A stretch of 64,000 nucleotides of DNA from contig JAZOAK010000069.1 in the NCBI GenBank assembly GCA_045595445.1, forward strand, positions 1 through 64,000, given 5' to 3'. The number at the start of each line of letters is the position of its first letter. Within the stretch, counting starts at the first letter, position 1. Shown one piece after another: positions 34,329 through 42,910 of this stretch. The notes under the pieces are model-generated. The model searched no databases, was not told the origin of the DNA, and was given only the letters and a program-made list of their open reading frames with translations. A program made the translations under genes and the position numbers. The stretch is from RGIG3009 sp045595445. GTDB lineage: Bacteria; Bacillota; Clostridia; Oscillospirales; Acutalibacteraceae.

Positions 34329-34368
34329 AAACATCCCCCTTAGGCTTTTATGTTATGTTATATATGTT

Positions 34369-34397
34369 AGTATATCATAAAGTAACACGTTTGTAAA
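34369..34397 (-). promoter_or_regulatory. Sigma-A-like promoter of the serine recombinase gene
   Basis: On the minus strand TTTACA (34397-34392) and TATACT (34374-34369) with a 17-bp spacer, about 40 bases before the start codon. This fits vegetative transcription rather than a sigma-E-only promoter. The surrounding 34335-34643 gap has no convincing gene; it holds this promoter and a hairpin. Confidence 0.6.
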
Positions 34398-34596
34398 GAG
34401 GACGATTTTCGTACAGAGAAATATAGACGCCTTTCGCTCAAAAAAGTGTATAAAGTAGTTGGATTTTCGCTGCTATTTGTGTTTTATGCATCTCAAATTA
34501 AGTTTCACTATGAAAATGAAAGCGAGATAATAGAGATAACAAATATTGCAGAAGGGAGAGGAAAAATATGTAAAGAAAACATTAAAAACATAATTG

Positions 34597-34633
34597 AATT
34601 CCTGCACATAAACTTTATGTGCAGGAATTTTGC
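34597..34633. terminator. Hairpin between the secreted protein gene and the recombinase promoter region
   Basis: AATTCCTGCACATAAA pairs with TTTATGTGCAGGAATT across one or two bases. It lies just beyond the stop of the minus-strand gene ending at 34644 and should terminate it, protecting the recombinase promoter from read-through. Confidence 0.8.
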
Positions 34634-34643
34634 GAGTTATTGT

Positions 34644-35132
34644 TTATTTGATTGTATAATTCAATTTGCTTGTTGCAGTGATTTTCCAAGTACCATCATA
34701 CCAAGCTGATTTTTTATACATACCAATTCCGTATGTACCCCAATTTATTGATTTATCGTAAATGTAACCAACAGTTACTGTGTATTTTGTGTTTTTATTA
34801 AGTTTGAGTTTGCTTGAAACACTGTTTCCGATGAGACGACTTCCGGTAACACGATAATATTGTGTTTTCTTTGTGTTGTGATTATAAACCTTTAAAGAAA
34901 GTATAGGGGCTTTAGCTCCCGAACCTTGATATGATGCTGTTCCCGTAGATGTAAATGTCATATAGGGACTGCCGCTTTTGTTAGTGGTAATAGTAATGGT
35001 TTTGCTTTGAAAAACACTATAACCTTTACTTTTTCCTGTAGCTGCACTTGCCGATATACTAAATGCCGATAGCATGGATAAAAGCGTTGCAATAATTACT
35101 GTAATTGAAAGAAATCTTTTTGTAAATGTCAT
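34644..35132 (-). CDS. Small secreted protein, unknown function
   Basis: 162 residues. A clear signal peptide (RFLSITVIIATLLSMLSAFSISASAA, cleavage likely after A-S-A-A near residue 31) precedes a 130-residue beta-rich domain full of Ser, Thr, Lys, Tyr and Gly (TGTASYQGSGAKAPILSLKVYN, then YDKSINWGTYGIGMYKKSAWYDG). No cysteines or catalytic motif. AAAGGAG precedes the ATG. It resembles the style of the other secreted protein in the element (38700) in its signal region, which suggests a shared exported function, not proven. Confidence 0.75.
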   Translation of the reverse strand: MTFTKRFLSITVIIATLLSMLSAFSISASAATGKSKGYSVFQSKTITITTNKSGSPYMTFTSTGTASYQGSGAKAPILSLKVYNHNTKKTQYYRVTGSRLIGNSVSSKLKLNKNTKYTVTVGYIYDKSINWGTYGIGMYKKSAWYDGTWKITATSKLNYTIK

Positions 35133-35253
35133 TTTTATTATCTCCTTTGTTTATGAAATGGTTTTAAAAAATTATGTATCACCTCACTTATTGTCAAGTT
35201 ATAATATGTCTTATCACCACCCTGCATTTTAATAGCAAAATTACCCCCCTTTC

Positions 35254-35511
35254 TTAAGCAGCAGCTGCTAATACGCTGTCTACGCTTAATATGATAAATT
35301 CATCTTCAAGAAATATCTTGCGAATACTACAAAGCACATTCGAGCCAACTGGCAAAGATGTATATGCGAAGCCGGTGAAACGCTCACCACAGTCATTGCT
35401 AAAGGCTACCAACGCACCTTTTGTGGTCTCTTTAAATACGGTTCCTTCAACAGAATCCCAACGTTCGAGCCCAGATTCCTGAATTTTTTCTGCAAATGTT
35501 AATGCTGTCAT
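35254..35511 (-). CDS. Small OB/S1-like protein, unknown
   Basis: 85 residues. The core (WDSVEGTVFKETTKGALVAFSNDCGERFTGFAYTSLPVGSNVLCSIRKI) has the V-x-G-x-V-x-x-x-x-x-x-G-A-x-V spacing of an S1-type OB fold, ending with an unusual run of alanines. CAAGGAGGT precedes the ATG. It lies near the recombinase gene in the same orientation. A nucleic-acid-binding role, perhaps as a recombination helper, is possible but only inferred from size, fold hint and position. Confidence 0.62.
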   Translation of the reverse strand: MTALTFAEKIQESGLERWDSVEGTVFKETTKGALVAFSNDCGERFTGFAYTSLPVGSNVLCSIRKIFLEDEFIILSVDSVLAAAA

Positions 35512-35675
35512 GTTTATGACCTCCTTGGTTTTTGTTTCATTGTTTGCTACATCTTTGTTATATCAAATATTTAGGTCATAAAAAACCAGTTATTGTTTCC
35601 AAATTATATTAACAATTGAAATCATCTATATAAGTGTGTTATAATTTATTCGTCAAAAGCAAAGGAGGTTTGAAT

Positions 35676-36896
35676 GTGAATCAACTAAATTTATCTGAAA
35701 TAATCGAATGTTTTTATAAAAATATTGATACTGTTATACTTGGGAAAAATTTAATCAACACTTTAAAAGGAATTTTGGGAAATGAGTTTTTAACCTTTAG
35801 TGACAAAGAGATTAGAGTACATATCAAACAATGCTATGAAACTTTTTTAAAAACAAATGAAAACATATTGCTTCCTTCAAATACAACGCCTTCAACCATG
35901 GATCGAAATATTCGAAATTGGTTAACAGACTGTTATAAGGGCTTATTTAATAATTCAATGAAATCAATTTCACGAGAAAGTATTCTTACATTATGCTTTA
36001 TTCTCTCATTAAACGATAATAATTGTAATGAATTACTTTTTGCAGCAAATCAACACCCGCTTCACTACGGCGGTGACGCAGAAGAAACAATTATTACATA
36101 TTGTTTAAAAAATAAGTTGGATTTTAATTCGGCTATATGTATATACTTTGATTACGTAAATAAGCTTAAAGAAAAAAATGAGAATAAATCCTCTAATGAA
36201 GAACCCTCTTACGAAGAACGAACAAACGTATTGAAGAATCAATTAGAACTTACAATGATAAATAGTTTGTTAAATGAAACAAGATGTGATAAAATAGTTG
36301 TACTTATAAATAGACTTATGTTATGTAATAACGGATTTTCTTCTTCAAGCAACAGAACATTTTCAACTCTTTATCAATTAAAGAAAACTTATTCTATTAC
36401 AGGCGAAGAGTTTATAAATTTTTACAACGGTTATTATAATTCGGAAAATTATTCGGATAAAAATGCAGATGGAATAACACCATTGGGCAGTTTTCAATAT
36501 ATTAAAGATGCTTTTTATTCTATTGACAATTACAACTCAACTGATATAACAACACAACCTACACGTTTTTTTGTTATGCTTATAGCAATTTATTCCTGGT
36601 GTAACTCAAATATCAAAAAATCATTATCTGATTTTGTGGATGAGGTGCTTTTTTCTTGCGATTTTCATCTGCTTGACGGAAATTACAATGAAGATGCCTT
36701 TGTGTTAGAAATATCTAAATTTAGGTATGATCAAAAAATTTCGTATAACAATAACGAAGTGTTGTTACAAGGTAACTACCAAAACAAAAAAGAAGCCTTT
36801 TCACTAATCATTTCTTCTTATTTATCTAAAGAAAACCATATTTTATCAGGATATGAATTGACAAAGAAAAAACAATTTTTCATCTTTTCTAATTAA
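35676..36896 (+). CDS. Unknown cytosolic protein paired with a Ser/Thr kinase
   Basis: 406 residues from a GTG at 35676, with AAAGGAGG seven bases upstream. It is mostly helical and Asn/Ser-rich, without membrane segments. The stretch ISRESILTLCFILSLNDNNCNELLFAANQHPLHYGGDAEETIITYCLKN resembles a small helical module that I have seen in Clostridia next to Ser/Thr kinases and in helix-turn-helix proteins, where a 'HYRD-E-x-I-x-Y-F' segment is typical. The kinase gene follows after 76 bases on the same strand. The likely role is a partner or substrate of that kinase. Confidence 0.6.
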   Translation: MNQLNLSEIIECFYKNIDTVILGKNLINTLKGILGNEFLTFSDKEIRVHIKQCYETFLKTNENILLPSNTTPSTMDRNIRNWLTDCYKGLFNNSMKSISRESILTLCFILSLNDNNCNELLFAANQHPLHYGGDAEETIITYCLKNKLDFNSAICIYFDYVNKLKEKNENKSSNEEPSYEERTNVLKNQLELTMINSLLNETRCDKIVVLINRLMLCNNGFSSSSNRTFSTLYQLKKTYSITGEEFINFYNGYYNSENYSDKNADGITPLGSFQYIKDAFYSIDNYNSTDITTQPTRFFVMLIAIYSWCNSNIKKSLSDFVDEVLFSCDFHLLDGNYNEDAFVLEISKFRYDQKISYNNNEVLLQGNYQNKKEAFSLIISSYLSKENHILSGYELTKKKQFFIFSN

Positions 36897-36972
36897 TATT
36901 ATTTTGGAAACAATAAATAGTAGATTAATGCTTTTCCAATAATTAGAATTATCTCGAAAAGGAGATGTTGAT

Positions 36973-38508
36973 TTGAACGAGTTTAAAGACAAAAGAATCA
37001 CGAAAACTTTAACGAATAAATTGTATTCGTTTGTTGATACGGATAACAACACATATACGTGGCTTGTGAATGGTATTTTAGGCTTTGGTGCATCAGGAAT
37101 AGTATATGATGTTTCAAATCCAAAGTATCCCAGCAAACACTATGCCCTTAAAGAATACTTCCCCTTGTCGCTTCTTCAATATGTTAATCGAAAAGACGAT
37201 GAATTTGAAATTGACATAGAGGTTCTTGAAAAATGGAATGCCGGTATAGAGGATTTTTTAAAGGAAACAAAAATTCAATCTGTATTGCCTAATAGCAATA
37301 CAGAATACGGAAATTATTTTATGTATGCAATAGATCTTTTTAAAGCAAATAAAACCGCATATATTGTTTTGGACACAGATTATTGTTTGACATTGAACGA
37401 CTATATTAATACAGCTTTTTCTTTAATGTGCAATAATAAGAATTGTTTTTCTTTTATTAAAGAAGTATTTAATTATCACATAGATATATGCACTGCGGTT
37501 TCTATTTTACATAAAAAGGGTTTTTTGCATTTAGACATTAGTCCCAGCAATATTATGATAAATCGCAAAACACGTTCTGCCAGATTAAATGATTTTGCTT
37601 CTGCGATAGAATACGACACAAAAACCAAGATAATTAAATCTGTGAGTTTGCCTTCTTATACAAATGCATTTTCTCCGATTGAGCAAAAAGCCATGGCACT
37701 AGGTAATAGGAATGTTGTTATCGGCCCCGCCACTGATGTTTATTCCATTTGCGCTGTATTGTATAGATGCCTTTTTAACGAAACATATAATCCAGTAAAG
37801 GGTATGTTCGAGAAATACGCTGAAAATGCTTCTAAAATACCGTTATGTGATCTTTTAAATAACAATACAATTCAAAAAATACTCCAACTATTAGAATCAG
37901 GACTGTGCGGTTTAGAATATCGAATACAAACAGCTGAAGATTTGAAGCAGAACTTGGAACATATTGTGTTTTTAATCGAATCACAAGAAGAAAAAGAAAA
38001 ACTTGCAAAATTGGGGTTAGTGCCATCAATTAGCCTGGCTATAGGGTACTATGAAAATTTTCTACAAGATGTAATATATGAAATGTTAAAGTTAAAAAAA
38101 ATAACCATAAATCAAAAAGAATATGACGTTTCACAATACAAAAAAGAATTTCAAGTCTTGCTTCCCAAAGACATTTCTTCTGATTGGAAAACTTTAACTG
38201 AAAATTACTATAAACAAAAAGGATATGTAAAATTTACATTAGAAGGGATGCGTGGAATCGGTGTGATACTTGATTATAACGCATTAATAAGACGGCGAAT
38301 TCTTCGTTTTATAGATGTTCCTCAAACATTAAGAAGTTCTTTTAAAGCCGTTGAGTTTGTAGCTAAAAACAACAATACTAATGATATTCATAGTATTAAT
38401 TTTGAAAAAGAGAAAGAAGTAGAAAGTTTTATAAATACAATTTTATCTCAGGCTAAAAACGACGCTATTGTAAATTCAATACTTTCAATTACAAAAAAAG
38501 ATATTTAA
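36973..38508 (+). CDS. Ser/Thr protein kinase with C-terminal extension
   Basis: 511 residues from TTG at 36973, preceded by AAAAGGAGATG. Kinase features are intact: glycine loop LGFGASGIVYDV, ATP lysine K60 in ALKEYFP, catalytic loop HLDISPSNIM with D188, metal Asp D207 in LNDFAS (DFG read as DFA), and a GPATDVYSICAVLYRCL helix. Residues 340-511 form a helical C-terminal part without membrane helix or PASTA repeats. It should therefore be cytosolic and active, in contrast to the host pseudokinase at 12.3 kb, which belongs to the same L-K/R-E-Y/F-F-P subfamily. It follows the 406-residue gene and ends in a strong terminator. Confidence 0.85.
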   Translation: MNEFKDKRITKTLTNKLYSFVDTDNNTYTWLVNGILGFGASGIVYDVSNPKYPSKHYALKEYFPLSLLQYVNRKDDEFEIDIEVLEKWNAGIEDFLKETKIQSVLPNSNTEYGNYFMYAIDLFKANKTAYIVLDTDYCLTLNDYINTAFSLMCNNKNCFSFIKEVFNYHIDICTAVSILHKKGFLHLDISPSNIMINRKTRSARLNDFASAIEYDTKTKIIKSVSLPSYTNAFSPIEQKAMALGNRNVVIGPATDVYSICAVLYRCLFNETYNPVKGMFEKYAENASKIPLCDLLNNNTIQKILQLLESGLCGLEYRIQTAEDLKQNLEHIVFLIESQEEKEKLAKLGLVPSISLAIGYYENFLQDVIYEMLKLKKITINQKEYDVSQYKKEFQVLLPKDISSDWKTLTENYYKQKGYVKFTLEGMRGIGVILDYNALIRRRILRFIDVPQTLRSSFKAVEFVAKNNNTNDIHSINFEKEKEVESFINTILSQAKNDAIVNSILSITKKDI

Positions 38509-38513
38509 AGTGT

Positions 38514-38547
38514 AAAACCGATGCAATTTGCATCGGTTTTGTTTTTT
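38514..38547 (+). terminator. Terminator after the element kinase gene
   Basis: AAAACCGATGC pairs with GCATCGGTTTT across AATTT, followed by GTTTTTT. Confidence 0.92.
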
Positions 38548-38629
38548 GGAAACGATATATATTCGAAATTTCACTTAAAAGTGTGGTAAATAATAAGTAG
38601 ACCTTGAAACAACAAAGGAGGCGCGAGGA

Positions 38630-38644
38630 ATGCATCCACCCTAA
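38630..38644 (+). other. Four-codon leader ORF (Met-His-Pro-Pro) with a strong ribosome site
   Basis: ATGCATCCACCCTAA follows AAAGGAGGCGCGAGGA, a near-perfect ribosome site, 55 bases before the start of the lectin-like gene. It may be a translation-control element or an accident; the Pro-Pro before the stop could slow the ribosome. Confidence 0.3.
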
Positions 38645-38699
38645 AAAATTTCTGACATCTAACAAGCAAGGAAACAACTTATAAAAAGGAGATTTTACT

Positions 38700-40145
38700 A
38701 TGAACTTTAAGAAAATAACTACTCTTATTCTTACCGTTGTGATGATTTGCACAACATTTATTACATCAACTATCACCGCAAACGCCGCATCAGCAAACAC
38801 GTATATTACTCCGGGGCAATATAGATTGGAATCAGCATCAAAATCGCAGGTTATGATGAATCTGTGGGGCAATCAATCTGCTAATATGACCTCTGTGTGC
38901 ACATGGAAGAAAGACAACAGCAGAGAACAGATCTTCACCTTCAAATACGAAGGGAACGGTGCATATCGTATTTACTTCGCGGATCATCCCACTAAGTGTG
39001 TTGACATTTTACGCTATAACAATCCTTTAGCGAGTTCGCAAAAAGTTGAGTGTTACGATGATAACGATGCTATAGCTCAGTTGATTGTTCCATATAAGGT
39101 TAATAACAATACAGTAATCTTTCGTATGAAATCAAACAAAAACCTCGCTATTAGTATTAATAAGACTAGCAATGGATCTCAGTTGGTTTTAAGAAAATTC
39201 AATGCTAATGATAAAAAACAGCAATTTGTATTTCGTTCTACAGACTCATCATTTAAAAAGGTGAATGCCTTTACATCGAAAGAGCCTACAACCATTACTA
39301 ATACAGGTAAAGGCTTAAAAGGAATCCCTTCTTCTGCGTATAGTGTAAAAAACACCTATACGATATCAAATGTCAAATACAGCTGTTGCGTTACTACTAA
39401 AGCATATAACGGATATCAGAAAGGAACAATGTTTTATATTAAAACGTCTAATAAATCCGTTATTACAGATAAAAAGGTTTTAAATAAGTTAAATACAATC
39501 CAACTAATGAACAATGTTCGTTCGACATATATCAGTACACTTAAATCTTTCAAAACCGCAACGACAAAAACTTATGAGTGTGCAGCGTCGTGGAATAGGA
39601 ATTCTGAACTAACAAAGCTGTTGGGCACATCAGCAGGAGCTGGATTACGTGCAGTTTATGATTGTAGTACAGGAAATCCGGCGCTTGGTTTGATAAACTG
39701 TGGAAAAACAATAGGAACCGAGATGGCAGAGCCTGAAACCGTTTTGTCGTGCACATCGATAGTATTGCTGAAGGCACTAAGTGCGGATACGGTTTACTAT
39801 TGCAATCAGGCAATAAATCAGCTAAACAAGCCGTTCACCGACTATAACAAAGCGGTTTCTGCTGCACGAAATATTGCTAACGCCACTGCTTACTATAATG
39901 CTACTATGAAGCTTGGTCGTCCAATCTTGGATGGTATCGTTCAATCAAATCCATGGAAAACCACTCTTTCCAACTTGGGTATGTCTCTTTTAGAAGGTGC
40001 GCTGGGAGATACCATCGGTATTATCGAAGCAGCTTCTATAGCGCAAAACATCTCTAGCGTAAGCGATTTCCTTGAAACCTTTAAGGTTAAGAAAACGTTT
40101 AACGACAGTTACAATCGTGTCACAGGTACTTTGATTTTAGGTTAA
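38700..40145 (+). CDS. Secreted protein with ricin-type beta-trefoil domain
   Basis: 481 residues. The signal peptide (ITTLILTVVMICTTFITSTITANAA) ends near residue 30. Residues about 33-185 look like a ricin-B-type trefoil: YRLESASKSQVMMNLWGN, then YRIYFADHPTKCVDILRYN, then IFRMKSNKNLAISINKTSNGSQLVLRKFNANDKKQQFVF, each with the closing Q-x-W/F pattern. The remaining 290 residues are of unknown fold with several Ala-rich helices. Such lectin-like domains bind sugars on cells or polymers. AAAAGGAG precedes the ATG. It is followed by a run of short genes in the same direction. Confidence 0.75.
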   Translation: MNFKKITTLILTVVMICTTFITSTITANAASANTYITPGQYRLESASKSQVMMNLWGNQSANMTSVCTWKKDNSREQIFTFKYEGNGAYRIYFADHPTKCVDILRYNNPLASSQKVECYDDNDAIAQLIVPYKVNNNTVIFRMKSNKNLAISINKTSNGSQLVLRKFNANDKKQQFVFRSTDSSFKKVNAFTSKEPTTITNTGKGLKGIPSSAYSVKNTYTISNVKYSCCVTTKAYNGYQKGTMFYIKTSNKSVITDKKVLNKLNTIQLMNNVRSTYISTLKSFKTATTKTYECAASWNRNSELTKLLGTSAGAGLRAVYDCSTGNPALGLINCGKTIGTEMAEPETVLSCTSIVLLKALSADTVYYCNQAINQLNKPFTDYNKAVSAARNIANATAYYNATMKLGRPILDGIVQSNPWKTTLSNLGMSLLEGALGDTIGIIEAASIAQNISSVSDFLETFKVKKTFNDSYNRVTGTLILG

Positions 40146-40162
40146 ATAAAGGAGGGGAACTA

Positions 40163-40921
40163 ATGACGTTTAAGTATGTAGAATTAACCAATAGGGATAC
40201 GTATGCATCCCTATTGGGAAGGCTGTTGGATGCTTTGCTTATTGCATTTCCGTATTTCTGGTACTATGTATTAGGTGCACCAGGAGGTGGTAACAAAATT
40301 TTTGCTGTTGTTGCAGCTCTTCTTTTGACGGCTGCCAAAACAACTAGTTTTGTACTTATTATGCGAACACTACATAGATTATTATCCTTCTATACACCTA
40401 ATGTAAAAGGAATCTTAAAGTTAGGTTTAACATTTATTTGCCTTTACTTACCGATTTTCGAGATAAAATATCTTGTTTCAAATAAAGGTGATGATATTGT
40501 TGTCCCGGCATTTGTTCAGCCGAGAATTGGCAATTCAAACGGTATATTCTCTAGTTTGATGTGCTTTATAGACGGGCTGCCGTTAATGAATGCAAATAAA
40601 TTGGCGAGTGTATTAAAAGACGAAGGATATTTTAGTGTAGCGGATAACGATTATGATCCTGCAGTTACCATAAATACCAATATGGGTTTATTGATGTGTC
40701 TTATTAAACCAACGAGTTTGTATATTTTTAAAGAGTTAGATTGTGAGCAATATGATATACCACAAGATAGCAAATGGAGACTTGAACATTCACAAGACCA
40801 AACCACCTCAGCCATCGTGTACGAACAAGATTTTGATCCGTTTTGGGAAAACGAAAAAACCTTGGCTTTGGACATCGGTAAGGCTTTAAGCGAGCTCGAA
40901 AAGTACCATCAAACAATTTGA
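40163..40921 (+). CDS. Membrane protein, unknown
   Basis: 252 residues. Three hydrophobic segments lie in the first 115 residues (LLGRLLDALLIAFPYFWYYV, IFAVVAALLLTAAKTTSFVLIM, LGLTFICLYLPIFEI); the rest is soluble. The N-terminal half faintly resembles RDD-type membrane proteins (L-x-x-R-L-L-D at the first helix). AAAGGAGGGG precedes the ATG, 17 bases after the lectin gene, so both are probably cotranscribed. Confidence 0.62.
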   Translation: MTFKYVELTNRDTYASLLGRLLDALLIAFPYFWYYVLGAPGGGNKIFAVVAALLLTAAKTTSFVLIMRTLHRLLSFYTPNVKGILKLGLTFICLYLPIFEIKYLVSNKGDDIVVPAFVQPRIGNSNGIFSSLMCFIDGLPLMNANKLASVLKDEGYFSVADNDYDPAVTINTNMGLLMCLIKPTSLYIFKELDCEQYDIPQDSKWRLEHSQDQTTSAIVYEQDFDPFWENEKTLALDIGKALSELEKYHQTI

Positions 40922-40933
40922 AAGGAGTATCTT

Positions 40934-41596
40934 ATGAAAATAAACGTAACAAATACAGAAAAAGAATGTTGCGCAATGATTGAATATACAACAACCGAGA
41001 AATCAGATTTTGAAGAACGAGCACTTGCTATATCCGCTGCTATAACAAATATCGTAGCTGAGTTCATACATAAAGAAGATGATTGTGAAACGGTTAAGCA
41101 AGCTGAAGCACTCGCAAAAGTAGTGCTAGATATGGTTTCCGATATGACTATGACGTATACAAATACATATTACACTCAAGTAGAAGCGGTTAAAGAGGGA
41201 AACAGGGTTTATGAGCTCGCTGTCGAAGTTTTTAACGATTGGTTGGAAAACAGCGAATTTCAAGGTGATATGTTATCTTTTGAAAATCAGTATAAAAATG
41301 CAAAGGAACTCGAAATCAATTTTGGTTTTGTGCCAGAGCAAAAAGCATTCTTTTACCTTTCGACCGACCGCTTTATTGGTCATATTTTAAGAGAATTCCC
41401 TATAGAGACTATCAATAACGAAGAAATGTTAGGACGAGTTACTACCGAATCTTTTATGATATCTCTTGTAATCGGAGACATCATTTTTGGCGAACAAAAG
41501 AATCCTATTCGCAAGCTTTCACAAATAAATCCAGTTGATGGCGGTCTCAGTCAATTGGTAAAAGATACACTGAAAGGGAAAAGGACAAATGTGTAA
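40934..41596 (+). CDS. Unknown helical protein
   Basis: 220 residues, soluble, acidic and helical (EERALAISAAITNIVAEFIHKEDDCETVKQAEALAKVVLDMV). No motif recognised. GAAAGGAG precedes the ATG 13 bases after the membrane protein gene. Cargo of the skin element with no further clue. Confidence 0.6.
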   Translation: MKINVTNTEKECCAMIEYTTTEKSDFEERALAISAAITNIVAEFIHKEDDCETVKQAEALAKVVLDMVSDMTMTYTNTYYTQVEAVKEGNRVYELAVEVFNDWLENSEFQGDMLSFENQYKNAKELEINFGFVPEQKAFFYLSTDRFIGHILREFPIETINNEEMLGRVTTESFMISLVIGDIIFGEQKNPIRKLSQINPVDGGLSQLVKDTLKGKRTNV

Positions 41597-41646
41597 TATA
41601 AGAGACCACCTAAGTCTAATTTTATGAAAACGGAAGGATAAGGAAT

Positions 41647-42144
41647 ATGATTAATTTAGTTCAATATAGAGATCCATGGTTGTTTGAAAAAGTATCAGAT
41701 GTTATTGGATTTTATCCGAGAGAATTTTACTGTCTTGATAATTTCAGTTCATTTAAGGTTGAGTATAATGGTTACATTTACGCTACTGCAGAAGAGGCAT
41801 ATCAAGCAGCAAAGTTTGAAGGTTCTGCTCCCGAGATTGTTTGTGCAATCAAAAATTCATTTTCTGCCCATGAAGCACAGAAAATAGCACAAAATAACAA
41901 AGAAAAACAAAGACATGACTGGGATAAAGTGAAATTGTCTGTAATGGAGAACATCTTACGTGCGAAAATCCAGCAAAATCCTTATGTGTTAAAAAAGCTG
42001 ATTGAAACTAACAAACATATTATTGTTGAGGATTCTCCAAAAGATGGTTACTGGGGATGGGGATGTGATAGGAAAGGCAAAAATATGCTTGGGCAACTAT
42101 GGATGAAAATAAGAGATGATATTTCTAGTGGAGAATGGACGTAA
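41647..42144 (+). CDS. NADAR-family protein (YbiA-like)
   Basis: 165 residues covering a single NADAR (DUF1768) domain: FYCLDNFSSFKVEYNGYIYATAEEAYQAAKF, then WDKVKLSVMENILRAKIQQNP, then LIETNKHIIVEDSPKDGYWGWGCDRKGKNMLGQLWMKIR; the conserved E/Y/W residues, and the closing G-x-N-x-L-G-x-x-x-M are all there. NADAR enzymes cut N-glycosidic bonds; members reverse DarT guanosine ADP-ribosylation of DNA, process riboflavin intermediates, or protect against phage. No DarT-like toxin is seen in the window, so the target is unknown. AAGGATAAGG precedes the ATG. Confidence 0.88.
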   Translation: MINLVQYRDPWLFEKVSDVIGFYPREFYCLDNFSSFKVEYNGYIYATAEEAYQAAKFEGSAPEIVCAIKNSFSAHEAQKIAQNNKEKQRHDWDKVKLSVMENILRAKIQQNPYVLKKLIETNKHIIVEDSPKDGYWGWGCDRKGKNMLGQLWMKIRDDISSGEWT

Positions 42145-42261
42145 AACACAAGAGATTTTTATCTATACTTTTGACATTGTGTTTTGATTAAAAAACAAGA
42201 AATTTATATTGGGCAAAAGCTCGCTCAGTTGTTAAAGGATAAACAAAAAGGAGGAACACGA

Positions 42262-42858
42262 ATGAATAATATAAACGATGCATTAGAAATTCTTTTAAAC
42301 GAAGAAGACCCTGTAATATATGACTATGAAACTTCGGGGTTTACCTTTATTACTATTGATTATATCGGCGGTTCATATATTACAATCCCAATTGAAATGC
42401 TGATAGATGAAACAAGTAGTGAAACTATGTTGTCGTTGGTTGGTCATACGCAAGGTACCTTAAACATTAATAAGAAAACAGCAAAGAATCATTTATGGTC
42501 AGAGATGCTTATTAACCAAATAAACCAAACCATTTCCGAAAATCAACAGGTTGGTGTTTGGAACTGCTCATTAGATGGTGACTCATTACCAGATGCGCTT
42601 GATTTGATCGGCAAAGTAAGTTTCCAATTTGTGCTGAACATACCTAAATCCCTTGATACAAACAGTATGGCCGAATTATTAAAAGCGGGCATCGAATCTT
42701 TTAACAGTTCTGTGGGACGAATTCAGCGTTTTGTTCACAAATGCGAAATTTCTGAAGTTGCTTTGGATTTCGATGATGTTTTTCCAGATAAAAAGGTTCA
42801 AATTTCTTTTCATCCAAAGTTTTTGGATATCTTAAACCATTCGGATGAAAGTGAATAG
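42262..42858 (+). CDS. Unknown protein
   Basis: 198 residues from ATG at 42262, chosen because AAAAGGAGG lies upstream; the longer frame begins in intergenic sequence. Mixed alpha/beta, acidic, no membrane segment or cysteine motif (VIYDYETSGFTFITIDYIGGSYITIPIEML at the start). No family recognised. Confidence 0.58.
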   Translation: MNNINDALEILLNEEDPVIYDYETSGFTFITIDYIGGSYITIPIEMLIDETSSETMLSLVGHTQGTLNINKKTAKNHLWSEMLINQINQTISENQQVGVWNCSLDGDSLPDALDLIGKVSFQFVLNIPKSLDTNSMAELLKAGIESFNSSVGRIQRFVHKCEISEVALDFDDVFPDKKVQISFHPKFLDILNHSDESE

Positions 42859-42910
42859 CCATCTTGAAGTTTGCTATAAAGTTTTGTATAATATGAAAGA
42901 GGTGAAACAC

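Noticed and set aside
34446..34709. 87-codon open frame between the recombinase and the secreted protein gene
   Set aside because: No ribosome site, runs through a terminator hairpin and overlaps a better-supported gene on the other strand.
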